From HGM11788 sp964654945 (lineage in GTDB: Bacteria > Bacillota > Clostridia > Lachnospirales > CAG-274): a stretch of 62,332 bases of DNA. The translations under genes and the position numbers were made by a program. The notes beneath the pieces are model-generated. The model was not told where the DNA came from. It worked only from the letters and a program-made list of their open reading frames with translations, and made no database searches. The DNA lies in contig CAZZLN010000005.1 of assembly GCA_964654945.1 (NCBI GenBank), forward strand, positions 1 to 62,332, read 5' to 3'. How positions within the stretch are numbered: position 1 is the stretch's first letter; each line of letters begins with the position of its first letter. Below, piece by piece: positions 32,788 to 41,006 of this stretch.

Positions 32788-34140
32788 ATGATAAATAAAA
32801 AGGTTCTTGTCAGCGGTATTGCAAAAAGCGGTATTTCTGCTGCTAAATTATGCAGAAAGCTTGGTGCTGATGTTACAATTCAGGACAGCAAAACAGAGGA
32901 TAAGCTTGACAAGAATGTTATAAAGGATTTAAAATCTCAGGGAATAAAGCTTTATACAGGGAAAAATCCTGATGATATAGTTGAAAATATGGATATTCTT
33001 ATTATGAGTCCCGGTGTGCCTACAGATTTACCTTTTGTAATTAAAGCCAAAGATAACAATGTAAAGGTAATAGGTGAGATAGAGCTTGCTTACAGATATA
33101 ACAAATCACCGATTGTGGGTATCACAGGCACAAACGGCAAAACCACAACTACAACTCTTGTTGGTGAAATATGCAAGGCTTATTTTAAAAATACCTATGT
33201 TGTAGGCAATATAGGAAATCCTTTTGCTGATGTATGCCTTGAAACTACCGAAGACGGTGTGGTTGTTGCAGAGCTTTCAAGTTTTCAGCTTGAAACAATA
33301 ATTGATTTTAAGCCAAAGGTAAGTGCAGTTTTAAATATAACTCCCGACCATTTAAACAGACATCATACCCTTGAAAATTATATTGCAGCAAAAGAAAGAG
33401 TATTTGAAAATCAGGACGAAAATGATTACATCGTTTTAAACTATAATGATGAAACTACAAGAAAAATGGCTCATAAAACTAAAGCTAATGTTATATTCTT
33501 CAGTCTTAACAACAAGCTTGAAAATGGTATATATTCTGATGAAAGCAGCATATATATTAATACTATGGGTTACAATCAAAAAGTTGTTGATATAGATGAT
33601 CTTAAAATTCTTGGAGGGCATAATGTTGAAAATGCTATGGCAGCAATAGGCTGCAGTGTTGCTATAGGTGTTCCTATGGATATAATAATTGATGTGCTTA
33701 AAAAATTTACGGCAGTTGAACACAGAATTGAATATGTTACAACTGTAAATGATGTTGAGTTTTACAATGACTCAAAGGGTACTAATCCTGATGCTTCAAT
33801 TAAGGCAGTTCTTGCTATGAAACGCCCTATATGTCTTATTGCGGGAGGATATGACAAGGGTTCTGATTTTGATGAATGGATAAGCTGCTTTAAAGACAGA
33901 GTAAAATTTGTTGCAGTTATAGGTGAAGTTAAAGAAAATATAAAGAGTTCTCTTGAAAAATATAATTTCCATAACTATAAAATTGCAGAAACTTTTGAAG
34001 AAGCTATAGATTTATGCTATAATAATGCAGAAAAAGGTGATTGTGTTCTTTTATCTCCTGCTTGTGCAAGCTGGGATATGTTTAAGTCTTATGAACAGCG
34101 AGGAGAAATATTTAAGGAACACGTATTAAATTATAAATAA
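32788..34140 (+). CDS. murD: UDP-MurNAc-L-alanine:D-glutamate ligase
   Basis: Adds D-glutamate to UDP-MurNAc-L-Ala. 450 residues; N-terminal Rossmann part (VLVSGIAKSGISAA), ATP loop GITGTNGKTTTTT at about 110-122, NITPDHLNRH in the central domain and DSKGTNPDAS. An AGGAGG ribosome binding site lies 13 nt after mraY. Confidence 0.97.
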   Translation: MINKKVLVSGIAKSGISAAKLCRKLGADVTIQDSKTEDKLDKNVIKDLKSQGIKLYTGKNPDDIVENMDILIMSPGVPTDLPFVIKAKDNNVKVIGEIELAYRYNKSPIVGITGTNGKTTTTTLVGEICKAYFKNTYVVGNIGNPFADVCLETTEDGVVVAELSSFQLETIIDFKPKVSAVLNITPDHLNRHHTLENYIAAKERVFENQDENDYIVLNYNDETTRKMAHKTKANVIFFSLNNKLENGIYSDESSIYINTMGYNQKVVDIDDLKILGGHNVENAMAAIGCSVAIGVPMDIIIDVLKKFTAVEHRIEYVTTVNDVEFYNDSKGTNPDASIKAVLAMKRPICLIAGGYDKGSDFDEWISCFKDRVKFVAVIGEVKENIKSSLEKYNFHNYKIAETFEEAIDLCYNNAEKGDCVLLSPACASWDMFKSYEQRGEIFKEHVLNYK

Positions 34141-34157
34141 AGTAAGGCGGGTGTCTT

Positions 34158-35312
34158 ATGGCTAACAGAAAAACAACTTCTTCTGCTGTGCAAAAAAATA
34201 ACAGCACAGCAGGAGGAATTAAAAATATAGTAATAGGAAATGCAGACTATATAATTATGTTTTGCGTTATACTTCTTGTAATGTTTGGTATAATTATGGT
34301 ATTCAGCTCCAGTTATTACACATCAGGCAGAGGTGACGGAGATATATATGAATATCTTAAAAAAGAGCTTGTTTTTGCCGCAGCAGGTTTTGTAGTTATG
34401 TTTTTTGCTGCAAAAATACCACATAAAAACTGGATGAGATTTTCAAAAATATTATACATAGTAAGCTGTATTTTCCTTGTAATAGTTATATTTGCAGGTA
34501 AAGAGGTTGGCGGTGCAAAAAGATGGCTTGAGCTTGGACCTGTCAGCTTTCAGCCTTCGGAAGTTGCAAAAATATCTGTTATACTTGCTCTTTCAACTGT
34601 ACTTACAAAAAATAAAAATCTTTTGGACTCATGGGAGGGTGTAGGTGTTTATGCTCTTACACTGGCAATTCCATGCGGACTTGTAGCAGTTGAAAACCTT
34701 AGTACTGCTATTGTTATCGGTGCAATTGGATGTGGTATACTTTTTGTATATACGCCTAAACTCAAATATTTTATACCTGTTGCTGTAGCAGGTGTAATAG
34801 GCATAGTATTTATGATTGTATTTTCAGGATTTCGTTCTGACCGTTTCAGAGCATGGATAGATCCGTTTTCAGTATCCAGTGATACAGGTTATCAGATTGT
34901 ACAGTCACTTTATTCCATAGCAAGCGGCGGCTTTTTTGGTCTTGGACTTGGAGGGTCAAGACAGAAGCTTGGATATATGCCGGAGGCTCATAATGATATT
35001 ATTTTTGCTATTGTGTGCGAGGAGCTTGGCTGGGTTGGTGCTGCTATAATTGTAACACTTTTTATGGTGCTTTTATGGAGAGGTGTTCTCGTTGCGGTTA
35101 AGCATAGTGACGAACCTTTTTCAATGCTTATGGCTACAGGTATTACAACTATGATTGCGGTTCAGGTTATAATTAATATTGCCGTTGTTACAAACTCAAT
35201 ACCTAATACAGGTATTCCCCTTCCGTTTATAAGCTACGGCGGTACATCAATGATTATACTTCTTTTTTCAATGGGTGTGCTTATGAATATATCTAAATAT
35301 AAAAAGCAGTGA
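34158..35312 (+). CDS. ftsW: FtsW/SpoVE SEDS-family glycosyltransferase
   Basis: Polymerises lipid II at the septum with a partner class B PBP. 384 residues with about ten membrane helices after a short Ser/Thr/Asn-rich tail. Motifs GAKRWLELGPVSFQPSE, GYQIVQSLYSIASGGFFGLGLGGS, EAHNDIIFAIVCEELG and PLPFISYGGTS. Position after murD fits ftsW or spoVE. Its last codons lie inside the terminator shared with aroK. Here the dcw cluster ends; murG and later genes are not present. Confidence 0.93.
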   Translation: MANRKTTSSAVQKNNSTAGGIKNIVIGNADYIIMFCVILLVMFGIIMVFSSSYYTSGRGDGDIYEYLKKELVFAAAGFVVMFFAAKIPHKNWMRFSKILYIVSCIFLVIVIFAGKEVGGAKRWLELGPVSFQPSEVAKISVILALSTVLTKNKNLLDSWEGVGVYALTLAIPCGLVAVENLSTAIVIGAIGCGILFVYTPKLKYFIPVAVAGVIGIVFMIVFSGFRSDRFRAWIDPFSVSSDTGYQIVQSLYSIASGGFFGLGLGGSRQKLGYMPEAHNDIIFAIVCEELGWVGAAIIVTLFMVLLWRGVLVAVKHSDEPFSMLMATGITTMIAVQVIINIAVVTNSIPNTGIPLPFISYGGTSMIILLFSMGVLMNISKYKKQ

Positions 35313-35332
35313 TTTTTCAGTCACTGCTTTTT
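35301..35332. terminator. Shared terminator containing both stop codons
   Basis: AAAAAGCAGTGA pairs with TCACTGCTTTTT. The two arms encode Lys-Lys-Gln-stop for ftsW on one strand and the same ending for aroK on the other. Confidence 0.88.
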
Positions 35333-35845
35333 GATTTTAATATTTAGCATATATATAATTTTGTCAATAGTAGAATTAATATCAATATTACTTACATCTA
35401 TTGTCTTATCGGCACAGCGTTCATAAAGCTTTTTTCTTTCGTTTAATAATTCTGCTATTTTAGCCTCCTTATTGGCTACACGAAGAAGCGGTCTTGAATT
35501 ATCATATCTTAAATTCATAGCAATTTGCTTTGGTGTTGATTTAAGATATATTATAACACCGCCCTTTTTTAGATTTTTAATATTTTCACTGTTTTTTATT
35601 ATTCCTCCGCCTGTTGCAATAATTTTCCCTTTAGGCTGAGCATATCTTTGACAAAGTTCCCTTTCAAGCTCTCTGAAATAAGCCTCTCCCTTTGTTTCAA
35701 AAATCTTGCTTATACTCATACCCTCTCTTTTTACAATAAAATCATCAGTATCTATAAATTCTCTTTTAAGGACTATGGATAATTTTCTGCCTACACTTGT
35801 TTTTCCGCAGCCCATAAACCCGATAAGAACTATATTTTTATTCAT
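35321..35845 (-). CDS. aroK: Shikimate kinase
   Basis: Phosphorylates shikimate at the 3-hydroxyl in the chorismate pathway. 174 residues from the ATG at 35845 (AAGGAG 11 nt upstream inside aroE; a TTG at 35854 sits too near it). Walker A GFMGCGKTSVG at about 9-19, shikimate-binding DTDDFI and GGGII, and the lid RPLLR. It follows aroE directly. Confidence 0.95.
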   Translation of the reverse strand: MNKNIVLIGFMGCGKTSVGRKLSIVLKREFIDTDDFIVKREGMSISKIFETKGEAYFRELERELCQRYAQPKGKIIATGGGIIKNSENIKNLKKGGVIIYLKSTPKQIAMNLRYDNSRPLLRVANKEAKIAELLNERKKLYERCADKTIDVSNIDINSTIDKIIYMLNIKIKKQ

Positions 35846-35847
35846 TT

Positions 35848-36729
35848 TTAGCAATTCTCCTTGTAAAATTTTGATAATTCACTGCACAGCTTTTCTTTTA
35901 AAGTTTCGTCATAGCTTTCATCAAACCATATTTCTTCTGCAGCAACTGCCTGATATACAAGCATTGAAAAGCCGTTTATAGTATGGCAGCCTGAATTTCT
36001 GGCATCTTCTAAAAGCTTTGTTTTCCAAGGAGCATATATTGCATCAAATACAAGGTCTACACCCTTATCTTTGTAAAAATCAGTGTTAATTATTGGTGAA
36101 ATACCGGCTTTATCTCCAAAGCCAACAGTTGTTGCATTTATAATTATATCGGCATTTTCTATGGTGTTAATTTCATTTATATTAAGGGCGGTAACCTGAC
36201 AGTTATAGTTATTTTTTATTCTTTCTGAAAGAGCTTCTGCCTTTTCAACTGTTCTGTTTGCAATATATAATTTATTTGCACCCTTGTCGGCAGCCATAAC
36301 ACCACAGGCATTTGCCGCACCTCCTGCACCAAGAAGCACTACTGTTTTATTTTCTATTTCAAAACCTGCATTTTTAATTGCATAATACACTCCGATAATA
36401 TCCGTGTTGTAGCCAACATAGCCGTTTTCTGTGTATTTAAGTGTGTTTACTGCACCTATTACCTTTGCGTTTTTGTCTATATCGCTTAGATATTTCATTA
36501 CCTCCATTTTATGAGGTACGGTTACATTAAGTCCTTTTATATTAAGAGCATATGCACCTTTTATTGCTGCCTCTACGGAGTTATTTTCAACCTTAAAGGG
36601 CATATATGCAATATTTTTTCCGGTCATATCTGCCATTGTATTATGTATAGTCGGACTGAAACTATGATGTATAGGATTTCCAATAACGCCGAATATACTT
36701 GTTGTTCCTTTAATATTGTTATTTATCAT
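35848..36729 (-). CDS. aroE: Shikimate dehydrogenase
   Basis: Reduces 3-dehydroshikimate to shikimate with NADPH. 293 residues; substrate domain with NPIHHSFSPTIHN and NVTVPHK (catalytic Lys), NADP loop LLGAGGAANA, and C-terminal NGFSMLVYQA. Its start overlaps the end of the YqeG gene by 11 nt and aroK follows, forming one minus-strand operon. Confidence 0.96.
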   Translation of the reverse strand: MINNNIKGTTSIFGVIGNPIHHSFSPTIHNTMADMTGKNIAYMPFKVENNSVEAAIKGAYALNIKGLNVTVPHKMEVMKYLSDIDKNAKVIGAVNTLKYTENGYVGYNTDIIGVYYAIKNAGFEIENKTVVLLGAGGAANACGVMAADKGANKLYIANRTVEKAEALSERIKNNYNCQVTALNINEINTIENADIIINATTVGFGDKAGISPIINTDFYKDKGVDLVFDAIYAPWKTKLLEDARNSGCHTINGFSMLVYQAVAAEEIWFDESYDETLKEKLCSELSKFYKENC

Positions 36730-37234
36730 TTGTTTTTGCCTCTTTTCTTAAATAGCGGTTAAGCACGATTTTTTCAAAAGGTCGTTTAGGAGCTGTAATA
36801 AGCTCATCTTTTTTGCTGACAGGCTTTACAAGTATAGAATATGCTCCTGCTCTATTGCCGCACCAAACATCAGTAAAAATTTGGTCCCCTACAAGCATAG
36901 TTTTTTCGGATTTTGAATTAAGCTTCCCCATTATTTTGTGAAATCCGGTTATTCCCGGTTTTTTAGCCTTAAAAACATAAGGTATATTTATTGGAGAACA
37001 AAATATTCTGCTTCTTTCCTCTTTACTGTTTGACAGCACACCAAGCTTTATTCCCTTATCCTGAAGCTTTTTAAAAAAAGCTTTGAGCTTATTATCGGGC
37101 TCTTTTATCCAGTATGGAACAAGAGTGTTGTCAATATCAAACACAACAGTATCTATATTTAATTTTTTTAATTTTTCAAATGTAATTTCATATACAGAGG
37201 ATAAATATTCCTTAGGATATAAAAAATTTAACAT
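36719..37234 (-). CDS. YqeG-family HAD phosphatase
   Basis: 171 residues from the ATG at 37234 with AGAGGTGAT upstream; the extension to 37255 has no ribosome binding site. HAD motifs: VVFDIDNTLVPYW near 33 (nucleophile Asp), GVLSNSKEERS near 73, and MLVGDQIFTDVWCGNRAG near 118 (acidic motif III). The family resembles phosphatidylglycerophosphate phosphatases; the actual substrate is uncertain. First gene of the YqeG-aroE-aroK operon. Confidence 0.88.
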   Translation of the reverse strand: MLNFLYPKEYLSSVYEITFEKLKKLNIDTVVFDIDNTLVPYWIKEPDNKLKAFFKKLQDKGIKLGVLSNSKEERSRIFCSPINIPYVFKAKKPGITGFHKIMGKLNSKSEKTMLVGDQIFTDVWCGNRAGAYSILVKPVSKKDELITAPKRPFEKIVLNRYLRKEAKTNDK

Positions 37235-37295
37235 TACATCACCTCTATTATACAATACACTAAAATTTTGAATTTGTAAATAATTTGTTGTAAAA

Positions 37296-37324
37296 TTGAC
37301 AATATTTCTTGTTTGTGGTACAAT
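37296..37324 (+). promoter_or_regulatory. Promoter of the decarboxylase operon
   Basis: TTGACA, 17 bp, TACAAT; ribosome binding site GGGAGGC follows before 37368. Confidence 0.7.
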
Positions 37325-37367
37325 CTAATTAACTATATACAGTAATGGTGTTTGAAGGGAGGCAATT

Positions 37368-38768
37368 ATGTCAGCTTATATATTTGAAAAGTTGAAGGAA
37401 TTGATGAATAATAACGCATATCCTATGCATATGCCCGGTCATAAGAGAAATTATGAGCTGTTTCCTACAGAGCTTTACACATGGGATATTACTGAAATAG
37501 GCGATACAGATAATTTTCATAACCCATCAGGAATTATAAAACAGGCAAATGAGGCTTTGGCAGAAACTTTAGGTGCAGACAGGTCATATATGCTTGTTAA
37601 TGGCGGAAGCAGCGGATTGATTGCTGCTGTTATGTCTGTGGCAGGTGAGGGAGATAAGATACTTATTGCTTCAAACTGCCATAAGAGTGTTTACGGTGGT
37701 CTTGTTATTTCAGGTGCAGAGCCTGTATATATTTCTCCACAAATTACCGAGGAGGGACTTTGCGGAGGTATTGCCCCATCAGATTTATTCAGATCCTTTT
37801 CAAATAATGACATAAAGGCCGTTGTTGTAACAAGTCCTACTTATGAGGGATTTGTTAGTGACATAAGAGTTATAGCTGATATTGTCCATAAAAACAATGC
37901 AGCACTTATTGTTGATGAATGTCATGGCTCACATTTCCCTTTTTCCGATCGATTTCCAAAATCAGCCCTTTCCCAGGGTGCAGATATAGTCATTAACAGC
38001 TGGCATAAAACACTTCCTTGTCCTAATCAGGCTGCTGTATTAAGTGTAAAGGGCAACAGAGTGGATATTGAAAGACTTGAAAATTCAATACATATTATGA
38101 CTACAACAAGTCCTTCATATCCCATTATGGCTTCTATTGATTATATGAGAGATTTACTTGTAAAGGACAAAAACTTATTTACAGTATATACTAACACATT
38201 GTTGGATGCAAGACATCTTCTGGCACACAACAGAAGTCTTAAACTTGTAAGTGACAGTATAAAGGGTCAGCATTATATTGAAGATATTGATATTGGCAAA
38301 TTTACAATTATGGTCAGGACTGATATGACGGGTTCTGATTTGGCTAAAATAATTCTGGAAAAATATAATATTCAAGTAGAATTAGCCGGACTGCATCATA
38401 TTATTGCTATGACATCAGTTGCAGATACTCCAAAAGCTATTATGAAATTTGCAAAAGCAATTGCGGATATTGATAAAAAGTGCGAGAGAAAATTTATTGA
38501 AAAAATACCCCTTGTGGTTGAAAATGTATCACAATCAGAACTTTCTCCAAGAAAGATATTTTACAGCAAAAAAACAAATATTGATTTTGAAAAATCTGTA
38601 GGATATATTGCAGGAAAATCTGTTGTGGCATATCCTCCCGGAGTGCCTGTTGTGGCAATAGGTCATATTATAAAAAAAGAACATATTGATATTATAAATA
38701 ATTTAAGAGCTGCAAATGTGGAGATTATGGGAATAGATAATAATAAAGTAACAGTAGTGGAGGAATAA
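37368..38768 (+). CDS. Orn/Lys/Arg decarboxylase family protein
   Basis: 466 residues, PLP fold type I. Features: HMPGHKRN near 22, GGSSGLIAAV, DECHGSHFPF, and the PLP lysine in INSWHKTLPCPNQAA. The short YaaO/SpeA-like form decarboxylates arginine, lysine or ornithine to a polyamine precursor; the substrate is not decidable from sequence. It ends one base before the DUF815 ATPase and shares its transcript. Confidence 0.9.
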   Translation: MSAYIFEKLKELMNNNAYPMHMPGHKRNYELFPTELYTWDITEIGDTDNFHNPSGIIKQANEALAETLGADRSYMLVNGGSSGLIAAVMSVAGEGDKILIASNCHKSVYGGLVISGAEPVYISPQITEEGLCGGIAPSDLFRSFSNNDIKAVVVTSPTYEGFVSDIRVIADIVHKNNAALIVDECHGSHFPFSDRFPKSALSQGADIVINSWHKTLPCPNQAAVLSVKGNRVDIERLENSIHIMTTTSPSYPIMASIDYMRDLLVKDKNLFTVYTNTLLDARHLLAHNRSLKLVSDSIKGQHYIEDIDIGKFTIMVRTDMTGSDLAKIILEKYNIQVELAGLHHIIAMTSVADTPKAIMKFAKAIADIDKKCERKFIEKIPLVVENVSQSELSPRKIFYSKKTNIDFEKSVGYIAGKSVVAYPPGVPVVAIGHIIKKEHIDIINNLRAANVEIMGIDNNKVTVVEE

Positions 38769-38769
38769 A

Positions 38770-40020
38770 ATGTTAGGAAACTTTATTGATGATATAAATT
38801 CTCTTATGGTATATAAGCAGATAAAAAATAATAAAATTGTACTGCTTTTAAAAAAAATTTTAAACAACCCTGATAATCTTGAGGATTTGACAGAGATTGT
38901 TTCAGAGCTTATGAGAATGGCTGAAAATAATGGATACAGCGGTAATCTTTTTAAAAGCTATATCACACACCTTATGTTAAAAGATGAAAATGTGTTTACA
39001 CTTCTTTGTGAAAACAAGCAGAATGTTCAGGATAAATCCCTATTCAGACTTGCAAAAAGTGATATTGAAGCAATTAAAAATCTTGCTAATTTAGATTTAA
39101 GAGAGCTTCCTGATGCAAAATATATTTCAGGTGCTATTGATGAGGTAATAAATTATATGCCTGTTAATAAGTCAAAAACAGGTTATGCCAATTTATCAGA
39201 TGACTTTACAATAAATGATGTTATAGCATTTCATAATAAATACGGCTGCGGTGATGTGTCTGTATACAGAGCTTTCAGATATAATGATGAAAAAAAGGAG
39301 CTTGTTGGTGTAGCTCATCCCGACCCTATTACATTTGATAAGCTTATTGGCTATGAGGCACAGACTAAAACCCTTATTGACAACACCCTTGCTTTTATTA
39401 ATGGCTATAATTCAAACAACGTACTTCTTGTGGGAGCAAGGGGCACAGGAAAATCTTCTTCAGTTAAGGCTCTTATTAATAAATTTTTTGATGATGGTTT
39501 AAGGCTTGTTGAAATAAAGAAAGAACAGATTGAAAAATTGCCTGAAATTTTAAAGCTTTTAAGACCAAGAGGAAGAAAATTTATCATATTTATTGACGAC
39601 CTTTCTTTTGATGAAAATGAAATTCAGTATAAATATATGAAGTCACTTTTAGAGGGCAGTTCAGAGGGTAAGCCTGATAATGTTGTGTTTTATGCCACAT
39701 CTAACAGACGCCACCTTATACAGGAAAAATGGAGTGACAGAGATGACAGCGGCAGCAGAGATGCTGAAATTCATACATCGGATACTATGAATGAAAAGCT
39801 CTCTCTTGCTGACAGATTTGGTATTACAATCACTTATCCAAAGCCAACTCCTAAAGAATATATAAATATTGTTGCAGGACTTGCTAAAGATAAGGGCATT
39901 AAAATAAGTGACGAAGAATTAAAAGCTCAGGCAATGAGATGGGAGCTTCAGCAAAAGGGTATGTCAGGAAGAACAGCAAAGCAGTTTGTAAATCATCTGG
40001 AATGGAGTATGAATTTGTAA
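38770..40020 (+). CDS. DUF815-family AAA+ ATPase
   Basis: 416 residues. A helical N-terminal 150 residues precede an AAA+ core: Walker A LLVGARGTGKSSSVK near 218, Walker B KFIIFIDDLSF, sensor YATSNRRHLI, and a C-terminal lid (GMSGRTAKQFVNHLEW). No biochemical role is established for the family as far as I know. GAGG lies 7 nt upstream. The pairing with the decarboxylase may reflect only shared transcription. Confidence 0.88.
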   Translation: MLGNFIDDINSLMVYKQIKNNKIVLLLKKILNNPDNLEDLTEIVSELMRMAENNGYSGNLFKSYITHLMLKDENVFTLLCENKQNVQDKSLFRLAKSDIEAIKNLANLDLRELPDAKYISGAIDEVINYMPVNKSKTGYANLSDDFTINDVIAFHNKYGCGDVSVYRAFRYNDEKKELVGVAHPDPITFDKLIGYEAQTKTLIDNTLAFINGYNSNNVLLVGARGTGKSSSVKALINKFFDDGLRLVEIKKEQIEKLPEILKLLRPRGRKFIIFIDDLSFDENEIQYKYMKSLLEGSSEGKPDNVVFYATSNRRHLIQEKWSDRDDSGSRDAEIHTSDTMNEKLSLADRFGITITYPKPTPKEYINIVAGLAKDKGIKISDEELKAQAMRWELQQKGMSGRTAKQFVNHLEWSMNL

Positions 40021-40099
40021 AAGGACTTGCAAAATGCTGTGAGATATGTTACAATTGTTGTCAAAGTTAATTATATGTTCTTAGAGGGAGGGGTGGCAT

Positions 40100-40480
40100 A
40101 TGATTGAAAATTTACCTATAACCGGAGAAGAAGTTATGTATGGTGCTGTTTTGGCATTGTGTATAACCATTATGATAAAAAATTTTATTAGAGTTAGGCA
40201 AATTCTGAAAAATGCAAGAGAACTTGCCCAAAACGGTCAATCTGAAGTAGGCAGTATTATGAGCAGATGCTACAGTATGTTTCCTATGGATGAAGTTATG
40301 TTTCATGGCACAAAGTTTACAAGAGGAATGAAAGTCAAGATTACAACTATTACCGATACCTATTTTGAGGGGGAATTAATTGGCGGCAATGATAAGAATA
40401 TGCTTTGTATCAAAACAAATAAGTATATTATTGCTCATGAGATTAAAAACATCAGTGATATTACAATAATAAATAAATAA
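40100..40480 (+). CDS. Membrane-anchored small protein, unknown
   Basis: 126 residues. One membrane segment near the N-terminus (about 14-31, YGAVLALCITIMIK), then a linker and a small beta-rich cytosolic or extracellular part (GMKVKITTITDTYFEGELIGGNDKNML) that reads like an SH3- or Sm-like barrel. A strong AGGGAGGGG ribosome binding site precedes the ATG. No recognised family. Confidence 0.6.
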   Translation: MIENLPITGEEVMYGAVLALCITIMIKNFIRVRQILKNARELAQNGQSEVGSIMSRCYSMFPMDEVMFHGTKFTRGMKVKITTITDTYFEGELIGGNDKNMLCIKTNKYIIAHEIKNISDITIINK

Positions 40481-40680
40481 TTTAAAGGTGCCCTTAATAA
40501 AAGGCTTTCTATGATAAAATAAAAAACATAGGAAGCCTAAAATTATGGCAAAAAAGAAGCTTACAAAATAAATTATTTTCAATATAATTATAAATGGTAA
40601 AAACAGCTAATGTTGCTTAATAAAATTTGCGGACATTTAATATTGCAATTTAGAAGTTAAAACATTATTTTAAAATTTGG
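40481..40680. other. Intergenic stretch with one hairpin
   Basis: AGGCTTTCTATG / CATAGGAAGCCT (40502-40538) forms a 12-bp stem with one G-T pair but no T-run. An eight-codon frame after it is too short to defend. Nothing else seen. Confidence 0.5.
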
Positions 40681-40709
40681 TTGACAAAAAGTAATTGAAA
40701 TGTTAAAAT
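40681..40709 (+). promoter_or_regulatory. Promoter of the metG T-box leader
   Basis: TTGACA, 17 bp, TAAAAT. Confidence 0.75.
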
Positions 40710-40719
40710 TTATGTGATG

Positions 40720-40985
40720 TTTTAAAGGCTTTGAAAAGAAGAGTAGGCAGATAACAGACTTCAGAGAATTCCCTAAAGCTGAGATGGGAGTGTCAAAGTG
40801 TCTGCTGAACATGGTCTTGGAGCTGCGTGCTGAGCCGTTTTGGTTAGGTTATGACGGGAACGCCCGTTACAGCGTCAGAGTATTATTGTACTTGCAGAGG
40901 TCTGTGTTGTGAAATACAGATAAATTAAGGTGGTAACACGAAGTTAGCTTTCGTCCTTATGTATAAGGAGAAAGCTTTTTTTATT
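40720..40985 (+). promoter_or_regulatory. T-box riboswitch (Met tRNA sensing)
   Basis: The conserved T-box AAGGTGGTAACACG is at 40927-40940 and can form the antiterminator. The competing terminator is AGCTTTCGTCCTTA / TAAGGAGAAAGCT followed by T7. A likely specifier ATG is at 40811-40813, matching the downstream methionyl-tRNA synthetase. Uncharged tRNA-Met would stabilise antitermination. The specifier position is my best guess, not a fold calculation. Confidence 0.88.
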
Positions 40986-41006
40986 TTAAAAAGGAGAATT
41001 AAGACA

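Noticed and set aside
40959..41006. N-terminal extension of metG
   Set aside because: It begins inside the T-box terminator stem.
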